DNA of 64,000 nucleotides from NCBI GenBank assembly GCA_963809715.1, contig CAWEKO010000010.1, forward strand, positions 62,001 to 126,000, written 5' to 3'. The notes below the pieces were generated by a model. The model was not told the origin of the DNA. It saw nothing but the letters and a program-made list of their open reading frames with translations, and ran no database searches. Made by a program: the position numbers and the translations under genes. This DNA comes from Bog-473 sp963809715 (GTDB taxonomy: Bacteria; Actinomycetota; Acidimicrobiia; Acidimicrobiales; RAAP-2). Positions 53,223 to 61,009 of this stretch are shown in pieces; position 1 is the first letter of the stretch, and each line of letters starts with the position of its first letter.

Positions 53223-54403
53223 CAAACGCTCCTGACCCAGCGAACGGGCGCTGTGACGACGTTGCGGAATCGGTGCTTCCCAACGGATCGCCGGCCGAAC
53301 AGGCGCGCCACGACAAAGAGGATCAGCACCAGAGCCAACAACACGAAGGCGGCGGTGAAGGCCAGTTGCACCACCGCGGTCTGCGCCGCCAGGATGTCTT
53401 CGTAGAGCACCAAGGGCAGGGCGCCTTGGGGCCCGTGAAATGCGTTCCAGTTCATATTGGTGTTTCCGAACGCCGTGAAGAGCAACGGGGCTGTCTCCCC
53501 GGCCGCGATGGCGACGCCCAGCACGACTGCTGTGATGAGCCCGGAGCGTGCCGTCGGCAGGACGACCTGGCGCACGGTGCGCCACTCGGATGCACCGAGG
53601 GCGAGGGATGCTTCGCGCAGTCCCCCGGGTACCACTCGGAGAACCTCTTCGGTCGTCCGGGTCACTGAAGGGAGCATCAGCACGAAGAGGGCCATCGACG
53701 CCGCGAAGCCGGAGTAGCCGATGACATGGGACTCGATGAAGACGGCGTAGATGAAGACGCCGGCCACCACGGAAGGAACGCCGCTCATGGCAGTGACGAT
53801 GGTCCGTACGAACCGGGTGCCCCAACCCCCGACTTCGTTCAGGAAGATGGCCGTCATGAATGCCAGCGGCACGGCCATGAGTGCGGCCAGGGCAACCTGC
53901 TCAATGGTGCCCACGATCGCCTGACCAACGCCCACATCGCTGAAGAGGTGTGGGTCTGCCGGTTGGTAGAAGGCCATGGTCTTATAAAGGAATCCGAACG
54001 TGAAGTGCTGAACGCCTTTTACGACCACCCAGATCACGATGTAGAGGAGGAGTCCGATGATGAGGGCGGCACACGAAGCAACGATGGTAGTGATGACTCG
54101 ATCGGCGGCGGCCGGCCGGTCGACGGTCACGCTCGTCACGATCCAGTAAATGAGGATGAAGAGGGCATACCAGCAGACGACGTAGCCGAACGCGCCGGAC
54201 AGCAGCGTCAGTTGGTAGAAGAAGATCCAAACGATCGCAAACGACGACAGGGCGGATCCGCCCAGCAGCGCCAAACCCTGTGCCCCGAAATCGCGCGTTT
54301 TGCGTCGCGGCGGAGTGCTCGGCGCAGGCACGCTTCCGGCGAGCGTCGTCTGTCTGAGATCTCCGTTTCCCTTCCCGTTCCTGTTCGTCGTGACGAGCGT
54401 CAT
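53222..54403 (-). CDS. pstA: Phosphate ABC transporter permease PstA
   Basis: A 393-residue permease starting at ATG 54403, overlapping the pstC stop (ATGA). After a hydrophilic N-terminus of 40 residues there are about eight membrane segments, three before the core. The core includes VGVGQAIVGTIEQVALAALM near residue 155 and the permease EAA loop REASLALGASEWRTVRQVVLP near 263. The longer N-terminal half resembles other actinobacterial PstA proteins. It forms the transport channel with PstC. Confidence 0.92.
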   Translation of the reverse strand: MTLVTTNRNGKGNGDLRQTTLAGSVPAPSTPPRRKTRDFGAQGLALLGGSALSSFAIVWIFFYQLTLLSGAFGYVVCWYALFILIYWIVTSVTVDRPAAADRVITTIVASCAALIIGLLLYIVIWVVVKGVQHFTFGFLYKTMAFYQPADPHLFSDVGVGQAIVGTIEQVALAALMAVPLAFMTAIFLNEVGGWGTRFVRTIVTAMSGVPSVVAGVFIYAVFIESHVIGYSGFAASMALFVLMLPSVTRTTEEVLRVVPGGLREASLALGASEWRTVRQVVLPTARSGLITAVVLGVAIAAGETAPLLFTAFGNTNMNWNAFHGPQGALPLVLYEDILAAQTAVVQLAFTAAFVLLALVLILFVVARLFGRRSVGKHRFRNVVTAPVRWVRSV

Positions 54404-55389
54404 AGCTCGACTCCCGAGCCGCTCCGAGAGCGGTTCACGATCATTGAAGCGAGCACGTTGACGATGAGTGTGAACACGAAGAGGACGAAGCCGAGCATGA
54501 GCAGATCGGACGTCCCCAGTTTCCCTCCCGATCCGAAGACGCCGGCAATGAACGAGGCCACGGTGGTTCCACCGTGCGCCATGATGTGCGGCGAGATCAC
54601 GAAGTCGAGGCCCAGGATCAGCAGGACCGCGACAGTCTCGCCGAGAGCCCGGCCCAGGCCCAACATCGACGCGCCGATCATGCCGCCACGACCGAAGGGC
54701 AGCACGACTGTTCTGATCATTTGAGACCGCGTGGCTCCGAGGGCCAGCGCACCCTCTCGCTCGCCGGGCGGAGCGAGGCTGAACACCTCCCGGCAAACCG
54801 ATGCCACGATGGGCACGATCATCATCCCGACGATCAGTCCCGCGACAAAGAACGACCCGTTGAAAGGCGGTCGCGAGGCTCTGAAGAACGGGATGAACGC
54901 CAGGTGATTCACGATCCACGTATTCGTTCCTGTGATCTGGGGCTGGAACTCCTTCAGCGCCCAGAGCCCGAAGATGATGCTGGGGATCGCCGCTCCCAGG
55001 TCGACGAGAGCGATCAAGAACCGACGAGCCTTTGGCGGGGCGTATTCGGTGAGGAACAGCGCCGTGCCGATGGCGACCGGAACACCGAGGATCACCGCAA
55101 TCACGGAGACCACGATGGTGCCGTACATCTGCGCCGCCGCACCGTAGTGGTACGGCTTGTGCAGGGTGTCGTAGCCCGAGGTGGTGAAGTACCTCCAGCC
55201 CACTTCCCGCAGTGCCGGGAGTCCCCTGATCAAGAGGAAGAAGCCGATGAGGAAGAGGATCACGAAGGCCGTGAACCCTGCCCCACGTGCGACCCCACGG
55301 AAGATCTTGTCCTCCGTCGACCGATCCTTCGGGATGGTGATGGGCCGCGGAGCGTCAGTGCTCGGGCGAACCAGGGTGGAAGTAGACAC
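54400..55389 (-). CDS. pstC: Phosphate ABC transporter permease PstC
   Basis: A 329-residue permease starting at GTG 55389 (MSTSTLVRPSTDAPRP). Six membrane segments are visible, the first near residues 38-57. The core has YGTIVVSVIAVILGVPVAIG near 88, and the EAA loop REGALALGATRSQMIRTVVLP near 213. The first 35 residues are hydrophilic. They and the upstream leader have a decayed copy 0.5 kb further upstream. A site of 11-nt repeats lies 61-104 bases before the start. First gene of the coupled pstC-A-B-S operon. Confidence 0.93.
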   Translation of the reverse strand: MSTSTLVRPSTDAPRPITIPKDRSTEDKIFRGVARGAGFTAFVILFLIGFFLLIRGLPALREVGWRYFTTSGYDTLHKPYHYGAAAQMYGTIVVSVIAVILGVPVAIGTALFLTEYAPPKARRFLIALVDLGAAIPSIIFGLWALKEFQPQITGTNTWIVNHLAFIPFFRASRPPFNGSFFVAGLIVGMMIVPIVASVCREVFSLAPPGEREGALALGATRSQMIRTVVLPFGRGGMIGASMLGLGRALGETVAVLLILGLDFVISPHIMAHGGTTVASFIAGVFGSGGKLGTSDLLMLGFVLFVFTLIVNVLASMIVNRSRSGSGVEL

Positions 55390-55449
55390 GGCCGTTAAGT
55401 GATCTGGGTGGACTCTGGTCCGAGCACTTGCTCACGGTAACGACCTTGA

Positions 55450-55493
55450 GTTACAGGAATCTGGCGTCGCAGTTAACTTTAGGTTACCTATTA
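55450..55493. promoter_or_regulatory. Candidate Pho box upstream of pstC
   Basis: Read on the plus strand in 11-nt steps: GTTACAGGAAT (55450), a non-matching unit (55461), GTTAACTTTAG (55472), GTTACCTATTA (55483). The spacing and GTTNAC core resemble PhoP/RegX3 direct-repeat boxes (GTTCACC type) of actinobacteria. The duplicated leader keeps only GTTACAGGAAT (55947) and GTTACTTACTA (55963), out of 11-nt phase. Confidence 0.6.
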
Positions 55494-55530
55494 AATACAT
55501 GTTTTTCATGTAATTACATTGTATTTGTCA

Positions 55531-55886
55531 ATTACGGGTGAGGGAGTAGACCAATTGCTTGCCGGCCACCGAGTCGCAGTTGTCGTCGCCCGAGTACTGC
55601 ACCTGCACCAAAAGGGCGTCCCCCGGCCGAAATGTCGGCGGCCGGCACCGTGCAATTCGCACGCACTGGTTCGAATACGTGGTGGATGGTGATGACGTTG
55701 AAGCTCCGAGTCACGGATGACGGTGTCGCCGCCCCCTGTGCTCGTGTGATCGTGAACGACACACCGTGCCTCCTCGTGCCACCCCCGGAAGATCCGGTCT
55801 TCCGTCGACCGATCCTCCGTCGACCGATCCTCCGGGATGGCGATGGGCCCCGGAACGCCAGTGCCAACCAGGGTGGAAGTAGTCAC
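55531..55886 (-). pseudogene. Chimeric remnant: pstC start joined to Ig-repeat gene end
   Basis: GTG 55886 begins MTTSTLVGTGVPGPIAIPED, a copy of the PstC N-terminus, with RSTED duplicated. After about 40 residues it joins a copy of the last Ig repeat, seen in another frame as CTVPAADISAGG (compare VPPADISAGD in the intact gene). It is the middle junction of the tandem duplication and encodes no plausible product. Confidence 0.8.
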
Positions 55887-56009
55887 GGCCGTTAGGTGAT
55901 CTGGGTGGACTCTGGCTAGAGCACCCGATCACGCTAACGGCCGTGAGTTACAGGAATCTGGCGTTACTTACTAATCACATGTTCCGTGTACTTACACGGT
56001 ATTTGTCAA

Positions 56010-57824
56010 TTACGGGGTGTCGACGTAGACCAACTGACTGCCGGACACCGACTGGTAGTTGCTGTCGCCCGAGTACTGCAGAACCGCCTTGTAGGGGCTG
56101 TCACCCGCCGAGATGTCGGCGGGCGGGACGATGCAAACCGCACGGCCCTGGTTCGACGACGTGGTGCTGATGGTGATGACGTTGGTGCCACCGTTACAGG
56201 ACAAGGTGTCGCCGCTGCTGCCGGTGATCGTGAACGTCAGCGTTCCCTGGGGGGCACCCAGGCTACCGCTGGTAGCCGGATCGGCCACTACCGCGGCCTT
56301 GATGTCCATCTGGTTCCCCTGAAGCAACGGGTTGCGCTGCAGCACGATGTGCATCGTGGTCGCGGCTTTGCTGACCGGAATGAACCCCGTTGCCGAGGCG
56401 CTGTTCTCGTAGTCGGAGTCGCCCGAGAAGTTCGCGTTCAGCGTGTAGAGGCCGGGCGCCATTCCACCTGGGACCGAGTACTTGACGACCTGCTCGTGGT
56501 TCGCGATGTCGTTCGCCGTCGGCTTCGGCAGGGTGAATGTCCCACCGGGCAGACCCGAGCACGGGAGCGTGTTGTTCTTGCACACGGCCCACTCGAGATT
56601 GCCGGTGGGAACTGTTCCACTCGGACTGCTCGACTGGATGGTGACAGTGAACTTGAAGCCCTGCGACGCAATCAGCGATCCGGGCAACCCGCTCACGGTC
56701 GTCGATGTCTTCGCCTTGTCCACGGGCTGCACCAGTGAAGCCGCAGGGGAGGACGTGTAGTTCGGGTCCTTGAGCGTCGCCGTCACCGTGTAGCTGATCG
56801 GATTGGCGACCAGACCACCAGCGAAGTTGCAGGTCGCGCTGCCACCGGAAAGTGGCTGCGTGTCACCACCGTCACAGGTCTCGGAGAAACCGGGCTGACC
56901 CGGAAGCACGTTGTTTCCCATCACGGTGAACACGACGTTGCCGCTCGGCGTACCGGAGCCCGGCGGCGTCACCGAGGTGATGCTCGCCGTGAAGCTGATC
57001 GGCTGGCCCGTGACGGGCAATGCAACGGAGCTCGTCAGACCGAGGGTCACAGCCGCCTTGGAGACGGTTTGGGTCACGTTGCCGGCACTCGGCTTGTAGT
57101 TCGTATCACCGGAGTAGCTGGCGCTGACCGCGTACGGGCTGAACTTTGCCGACAGACCCGCCGAGATGGTGCACGAAGCGGAACCACCACTCAATGGCAC
57201 CGTGTCGCCGGTGATGTCGCAGGCCACACTGCCGCCACCCGTGCCGTTGATGGCAAAGGTGACCGAGCCGGTGGGAGACCCAGTAGACGGGCTCGTCGGG
57301 GCCACGGTCGCCGTATAGGTCACCGACTGTCCGGTGACCGTCGGGTTCGACGACGAAACGAGCGCCGTGCTGGTTGCGCCTCGATTGATGTTGGCGCTGA
57401 GCGAGCCGGTGCTCCCGTTGAAGGTGCCGTCACCGCTGTAGACGGCTGTGACCGCATAGCTTGAGTCGCTCGCCTGGAGACCGCCGGCAAAGCTGCAGGT
57501 GGCCACCGAACCCGGGCCGCTTCCGTTGGGCGCCAGGGTTGCGCTATTTCCGCCGTCGCAGGTGAAAGGCGTCAAGTCCGTCCCCGTGACCGTGAACACG
57601 ACCGTCCCGGTCGGGACAGCTGACAAATGGGTCACGGTTGCCGTGAAGGTGACCGGAGCACCGGTCACCGCTCCCGACGATTCCGTCACCGCGGTGCTCG
57701 TGTTGGTGGCTGCGCTCGCTGGCGCCGCCAGCAACGCCATCCCTGCCAGGGCCAGAGCTGATCCGACCGCAAGTCGCAGGGGTACTGCACCAAACTTTCT
57801 CGCCGTATGTCTCATCTGTCTCAT
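56010..57824 (-). CDS. Secreted Ig-like repeat protein at the head of the phosphate locus
   Basis: A 604-residue protein from ATG 57824 (MRQMRHTARKF; ATG 57815 is an alternative). The signal peptide core is LAVGSALALAGMALLAAP, cleaved after ASA. The mature part is five bacterial Ig-like (Big_3_5-type) repeats of about 110 residues, marked by VTGAPVTFTATV, VTGQSVTYTATV, VTGQPISFTASI and by the recurring YSGDxxY near each repeat end. There is no lipobox, LPxTG or C-terminal helix. It is probably an adhesin-like or structural surface protein. The Pho-type repeat site upstream and pstC downstream suggest expression under phosphate limitation. Confidence 0.82.
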   Translation of the reverse strand: MRQMRHTARKFGAVPLRLAVGSALALAGMALLAAPASAATNTSTAVTESSGAVTGAPVTFTATVTHLSAVPTGTVVFTVTGTDLTPFTCDGGNSATLAPNGSGPGSVATCSFAGGLQASDSSYAVTAVYSGDGTFNGSTGSLSANINRGATSTALVSSSNPTVTGQSVTYTATVAPTSPSTGSPTGSVTFAINGTGGGSVACDITGDTVPLSGGSASCTISAGLSAKFSPYAVSASYSGDTNYKPSAGNVTQTVSKAAVTLGLTSSVALPVTGQPISFTASITSVTPPGSGTPSGNVVFTVMGNNVLPGQPGFSETCDGGDTQPLSGGSATCNFAGGLVANPISYTVTATLKDPNYTSSPAASLVQPVDKAKTSTTVSGLPGSLIASQGFKFTVTIQSSSPSGTVPTGNLEWAVCKNNTLPCSGLPGGTFTLPKPTANDIANHEQVVKYSVPGGMAPGLYTLNANFSGDSDYENSASATGFIPVSKAATTMHIVLQRNPLLQGNQMDIKAAVVADPATSGSLGAPQGTLTFTITGSSGDTLSCNGGTNVITISTTSSNQGRAVCIVPPADISAGDSPYKAVLQYSGDSNYQSVSGSQLVYVDTP

Positions 57825-57995
57825 TGCCTCCGTAGTCCCGGAACCGGGCACCATCGAGTGCCGCGCTCCGATAGTTGGAAATTCCAATGTCGCCCAGACG
57901 GAATTGGGGTTCGCCACGCCGCCTGCACCAACTATGGGTCGGCGTCACTGCCGATGCAAAGGGTCGATCGGCCCCTTGTTACCAGATCATCTATA

Positions 57996-58039
57996 TTTCA
58001 TATTTCGTTTACCCTATGTTCACTTTTCGTTTGGAATAG
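57996..58039. promoter_or_regulatory. Candidate Pho box upstream of the Ig-repeat gene
   Basis: Four 11-nt units in exact register on the plus strand: TTTCATATTTC (57996), GTTTACCCTAT (58007), GTTCACTTTTC (58018), GTTTGGAATAG (58029). The GTT(T/C)AC core and 11-nt period match PhoP/RegX3-type boxes. The site is 170-215 bases before the Ig gene start, AT-rich, and between divergent genes. Confidence 0.65.
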
Positions 58040-58044
58040 CGAAC

Positions 58045-58197
58045 ATGTCAGGTGTTCTGGCATCCTTCAGGCGGTCCCCGACCCGGTTCGCCTCGGGCCG
58101 GAGAGGCTGGCGCACCATGCCGGGCGCAAAACGTAAACGGGCAGGTAAACAGCCCGGATCGACCACGAAGAGCCCCCGTGGCCGGAGGCTAACGTGA
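58045..58197 (+). CDS. Putative small basic protein coupled to the acetyltransferase
   Basis: A 50-codon frame from ATG 58045. The product is very basic (MPGAKRKRAGKQPG, SPRGRRLT). Its stop overlaps the GTG 58194 of the acetyltransferase as GTGA, the coupling seen throughout the window. No family is recognised and no clear ribosome-binding site precedes it, so it is uncertain. Confidence 0.35.
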   Translation: MSGVLASFRRSPTRFASGRRGWRTMPGAKRKRAGKQPGSTTKSPRGRRLT

Positions 58198-58904
58198 TCC
58201 GGTCCGGCTATCTCATCGGGGTCGAGGGTTCAATGTCAGGTGGCAACGGGGAACCCCCGAGCGAGGTCATGGTGAGACCCGCTACGTCGGAGGATGCCGC
58301 CCGCGTCGCTGATCTCCACATGACGGCGATCAACGAGGGCTTCCTGGCTTCACTCGGACCTCGCTTTCTGGAAAAGCTGTATGCCCGGATCGTCAAATCC
58401 CCGCACGGCTTTCTCATCGTGGCCTTTGATCCTGGACCCGGACCGGTGATCGGATTCGTGGCTGGTGCAACCTCCGTGCGACGTCTCTACGGCGAGTTCC
58501 TTTTGCGCGACGGCATGATCGCCGGGGTGTCCTCTGCACCCCGCCTGGTCCGTTCCATCCCCAGGGTCATCGAAACCTTGCGCTACGGCGCGAAAGACGA
58601 GTCGAGTCCCTCATCGAAGGAGCGAGGCGAGTCTTCGGAGGGATCCGAGACGGAATTGCTTTCGCTCGCCGTGGCGGCCTCGGCTCGAGGGCGAGGCGCC
58701 GGCGCAAAGCTCGTCCGGTCCTTCCATGCGGCGGCGGCCCAGGCAGGGTCACACACGGCCCGGGTGGTGGTGGCCGCCGCCAACGAGACAGCTATCCGGG
58801 TCTATCTCGAGACCGGCTTCGTCGAGGCAGAGCGCTTCGAACTCCATGCCGGAACTGAATCGCTGCTCCTTCGAGCGGACCTCTCCTCCATATGCCCTCC
58901 CTGA
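58194..58904 (+). CDS. GNAT-family acetyltransferase
   Basis: Up to 236 residues from GTG 58194; ATG 58233 (MSGGNGEPPSEV) is an equally good start. The GNAT domain begins VMVRPATSEDAARVADLHM near residue 26. The acetyl-CoA loop is LAVAASARGRGAGAKLVRSF near 162-181. The last strand is AIRVYLETGFVEAERFEL. It resembles acetyltransferases of polysaccharide clusters that modify amino-sugars. It overlaps the following WecA-like gene by 13 bases, so it belongs to that pathway. Confidence 0.85.
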   Translation: MIRSGYLIGVEGSMSGGNGEPPSEVMVRPATSEDAARVADLHMTAINEGFLASLGPRFLEKLYARIVKSPHGFLIVAFDPGPGPVIGFVAGATSVRRLYGEFLLRDGMIAGVSSAPRLVRSIPRVIETLRYGAKDESSPSSKERGESSEGSETELLSLAVAASARGRGAGAKLVRSFHAAAAQAGSHTARVVVAAANETAIRVYLETGFVEAERFELHAGTESLLLRADLSSICPP

Positions 58905-59876
58905 GCGACACCCTCGCCGTCGCGATCGGTGCATTTGCCGTCGCACTGGTGGCCACCCCACTGGCCATGCGGCTGGCCACGCGCGTACAGCTCGTAGACA
59001 GACCGGGGCCGCTCAAGCCGCAGGCCTCCGCCACGCCGTACCTCGGTGGCGTCGCAATCGCCCTCGGACTGGTCGTCGGCACCGTGGCCTACAGGCCGCT
59101 CCTCCTCATCCCACTCGGCATGGCCCTCGCCATCGGGACGGCCGATGATGTGCGGCCCCTCCCACCCGTCGTACGGCTCGCCGCCGAATTGCTCACCGCC
59201 GTGGTCCTGGCCTTCATCGTGACGACCCGTTTCACCGGCATCGTGAGCATTCTCCTGGTGGTTCTGGCCACGGTCGTCCTCGTGAACGGCTTCAATCTGA
59301 TCGACGGACTCGATGGCCTGTGCGGTTCTGTCTCCCTCGCCAGTGCGGTCGGATTCGCGGTTGTCCTCGGCGGCCACGGCCGATATCTGGCCGTGGCGCT
59401 GGCCGGCGCCGTTGCGGCCTTCCTGGTCTTCAACCGCCCCCCGGCCAGGATCTACCTCGGTGACGGCGGCTCGTATCTGATCGGAACGGCGACTGCCGCG
59501 TCTGCTGGCGCTGTGCTGGGGTCCGGGCGAACAGCTGCCGACCGGAATCGGCGCCCTTCTCCTTGTCTTCCTGCCGGCCGCCGAACTGGTCTTCGCGGTG
59601 ATCCGACGGTGGCGCAGCCGGACGTCCCTCCTGACCGGAGATCGCGATCACCCCTACGACCAGCTCGTGCGGCAAGGGTGGAGCAAGGAGGGCGCGGTTG
59701 GGGCCTATGCGGTTGCGGGCGTCATACTCACAGGGCTGGCCATCGTGGCCAGCGAGTTGAAGACCGTCCCGGCCATCGTGATCACAGGAGTCAGCGTTTT
59801 GGCATTCATCGCACTCGGATCCAAAGCCGGGTTCATGTCGTCCGCTCGGCGGCCCAACGACACTGAGCAGGCTTGA
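58892..59876 (+). CDS. WecA/MraY-type polyprenyl-phosphate sugar-1-phosphate transferase, frameshifted near 59520
   Basis: ATG 58892 starts a multi-span membrane protein with about ten helices. The family motifs are LVDRPGPLKPQASATPYLGG near residue 31, the acidic IGTADDVRPLP near 81, and FNLIDGLDGLCG near 138 with the catalytic Asp. FNRPPARIYLGDGGSYLIG near 181 follows. At 59518-59521 there are four G where three would keep frame; removing one restores LGPGEQLPTGIGALLLVFLP and the C-terminus with GDRDHPYDQL, giving 327 residues. It would load the first sugar phosphate onto undecaprenyl phosphate and so start the glycan. The extra G is probably a sequence error. Confidence 0.85.
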
Positions 59877-59878
59877 AC

Positions 59879-61009
59879 ATGGCCCGGATCTTCCTCTCAC
59901 CTCCCGACACCACCGCGGAAGAGCGTGCGCTCCTCCTCGACGCCTTCGACTCGAATTGGATCGCACCGCTCGGACCCCATGTGGACGCGTTCGAACGGGA
60001 ACTGGCCAATCGGGTCGGGGTGACCGACGCCGCGGCGCTCTCCAGCGGCACGGCCGCGCTCCATCTGGCGCTCCTCTTGGTCGGTGTGGAACCTGGCGAC
60101 CAGGTGATCGTGCCGACCCTTACCTTCGTGGCAACGGCCAATGCGGCCTGCTACGTGGGTGCAGAGCCCGTCTTTGTCGATTCGGACCCGGCCCACTGGA
60201 ATATGGACGCGAACCTGGTGGCGGCGGATCTCTACGAGCGTGCTCGACAGGGCCGGCGTCCGGCCGCGGTGATCTCTGTCGACCTCCTCGGAGGGTGCCC
60301 GGACTACGACGTGCTGACGGCCGCCTGTGAGGATCTCGACATTCCGCTCGTCGAGGACGCTGCTGAAGGGTTAGGGGCCTCCTACCGCGGCCGACCGGCG
60401 GGAGCATTCGGCAACTGCGCGATCTTCTCCTTCAACGGCAACAAGATCATCACGACAAGCGGTGGCGGGATGCTGGTGGCGAACTCGCCCGAATTCGTGG
60501 CACGAGCTCGCTATCTGTCGACGCAGGCGCGCGAACCCGTCGCGCATTACGAGCACCTCGAGGTCGGCTACAACTACCGCTTGAGCAACCTCCTCGCTGC
60601 GCTCGGCCGAGGTCAGCTGAGGGGGCTCGACCGTCGCATTCAGCAGCGGAAGGCCATCAACGAGCGCTACCGTGCCGCGTTCGACGGGATCGACGGGATC
60701 GAGATGATGCCCTTCGGCGACGAGGTGGTCCCCAACTACTGGATGACGTGCGTGCGCATCGACCCTGGAGTCTTCGGTGCCGATCGCGAGCAGATCCGCC
60801 TGGCTCTCGAGCAGATCGATGCGGAGTCTCGGCCGGTGTGGAAGCCACTCCACCTGCAGCCGCTCTTCAAGGATGCGACCGTCGTGGGAGGCGCCGTGGC
60901 CGAGGGTGTGTTCGCCCAAGGGCTGTGCCTGCCCAGTGGATCAACCCTGTCGCCGGACGACCAGGATCGCATCGTCGAGACGGTTCTCCGGAACGCTCGC
61001 CGGGTCTGA
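59879..61009 (+). CDS. DegT/DnrJ/EryC1-family sugar aminotransferase
   Basis: A 376-residue PLP enzyme from ATG 59879 (MARIFLSPPDTTAEER). The PLP Lys is in FSFNGNKIITTSGGGML near residue 185; the phosphate-binding SSGTAALHLAL lies near 57, and EDAAEGLGASY near 160 holds the PLP-nitrogen Asp. It matches the PglE/WlaG-like sugar aminotransferases that convert 4-keto sugars to 4-amino sugars. Together with the acetyltransferase just upstream it could make an N-acetylated amino-sugar for the WecA-like enzyme. The stop overlaps the next gene start (TGATG). Confidence 0.9.
   Translation: MARIFLSPPDTTAEERALLLDAFDSNWIAPLGPHVDAFERELANRVGVTDAAALSSGTAALHLALLLVGVEPGDQVIVPTLTFVATANAACYVGAEPVFVDSDPAHWNMDANLVAADLYERARQGRRPAAVISVDLLGGCPDYDVLTAACEDLDIPLVEDAAEGLGASYRGRPAGAFGNCAIFSFNGNKIITTSGGGMLVANSPEFVARARYLSTQAREPVAHYEHLEVGYNYRLSNLLAALGRGQLRGLDRRIQQRKAINERYRAAFDGIDGIEMMPFGDEVVPNYWMTCVRIDPGVFGADREQIRLALEQIDAESRPVWKPLHLQPLFKDATVVGGAVAEGVFAQGLCLPSGSTLSPDDQDRIVETVLRNARRV

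Larger units (their letters stand above)
55290..56245. repeat. Fossil tandem duplication (unit about 0.48-0.50 kb)
   Basis: Two units lie head to tail. Each holds, in minus-strand order, the last ~75 codons of the Ig-repeat gene, the intergenic leader, and the first ~35 codons of pstC. One unit is about 55771-56245, the other about 55290-55770; the join is near 55770. Matching landmarks are the Ig stop TAA (56010-56012 and 55532-55534, 478 bases apart) and the GTG starts (55886 and 55389, 497 apart). The copies differ by many substitutions and indels, so the event is not recent. Confidence 0.85.
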
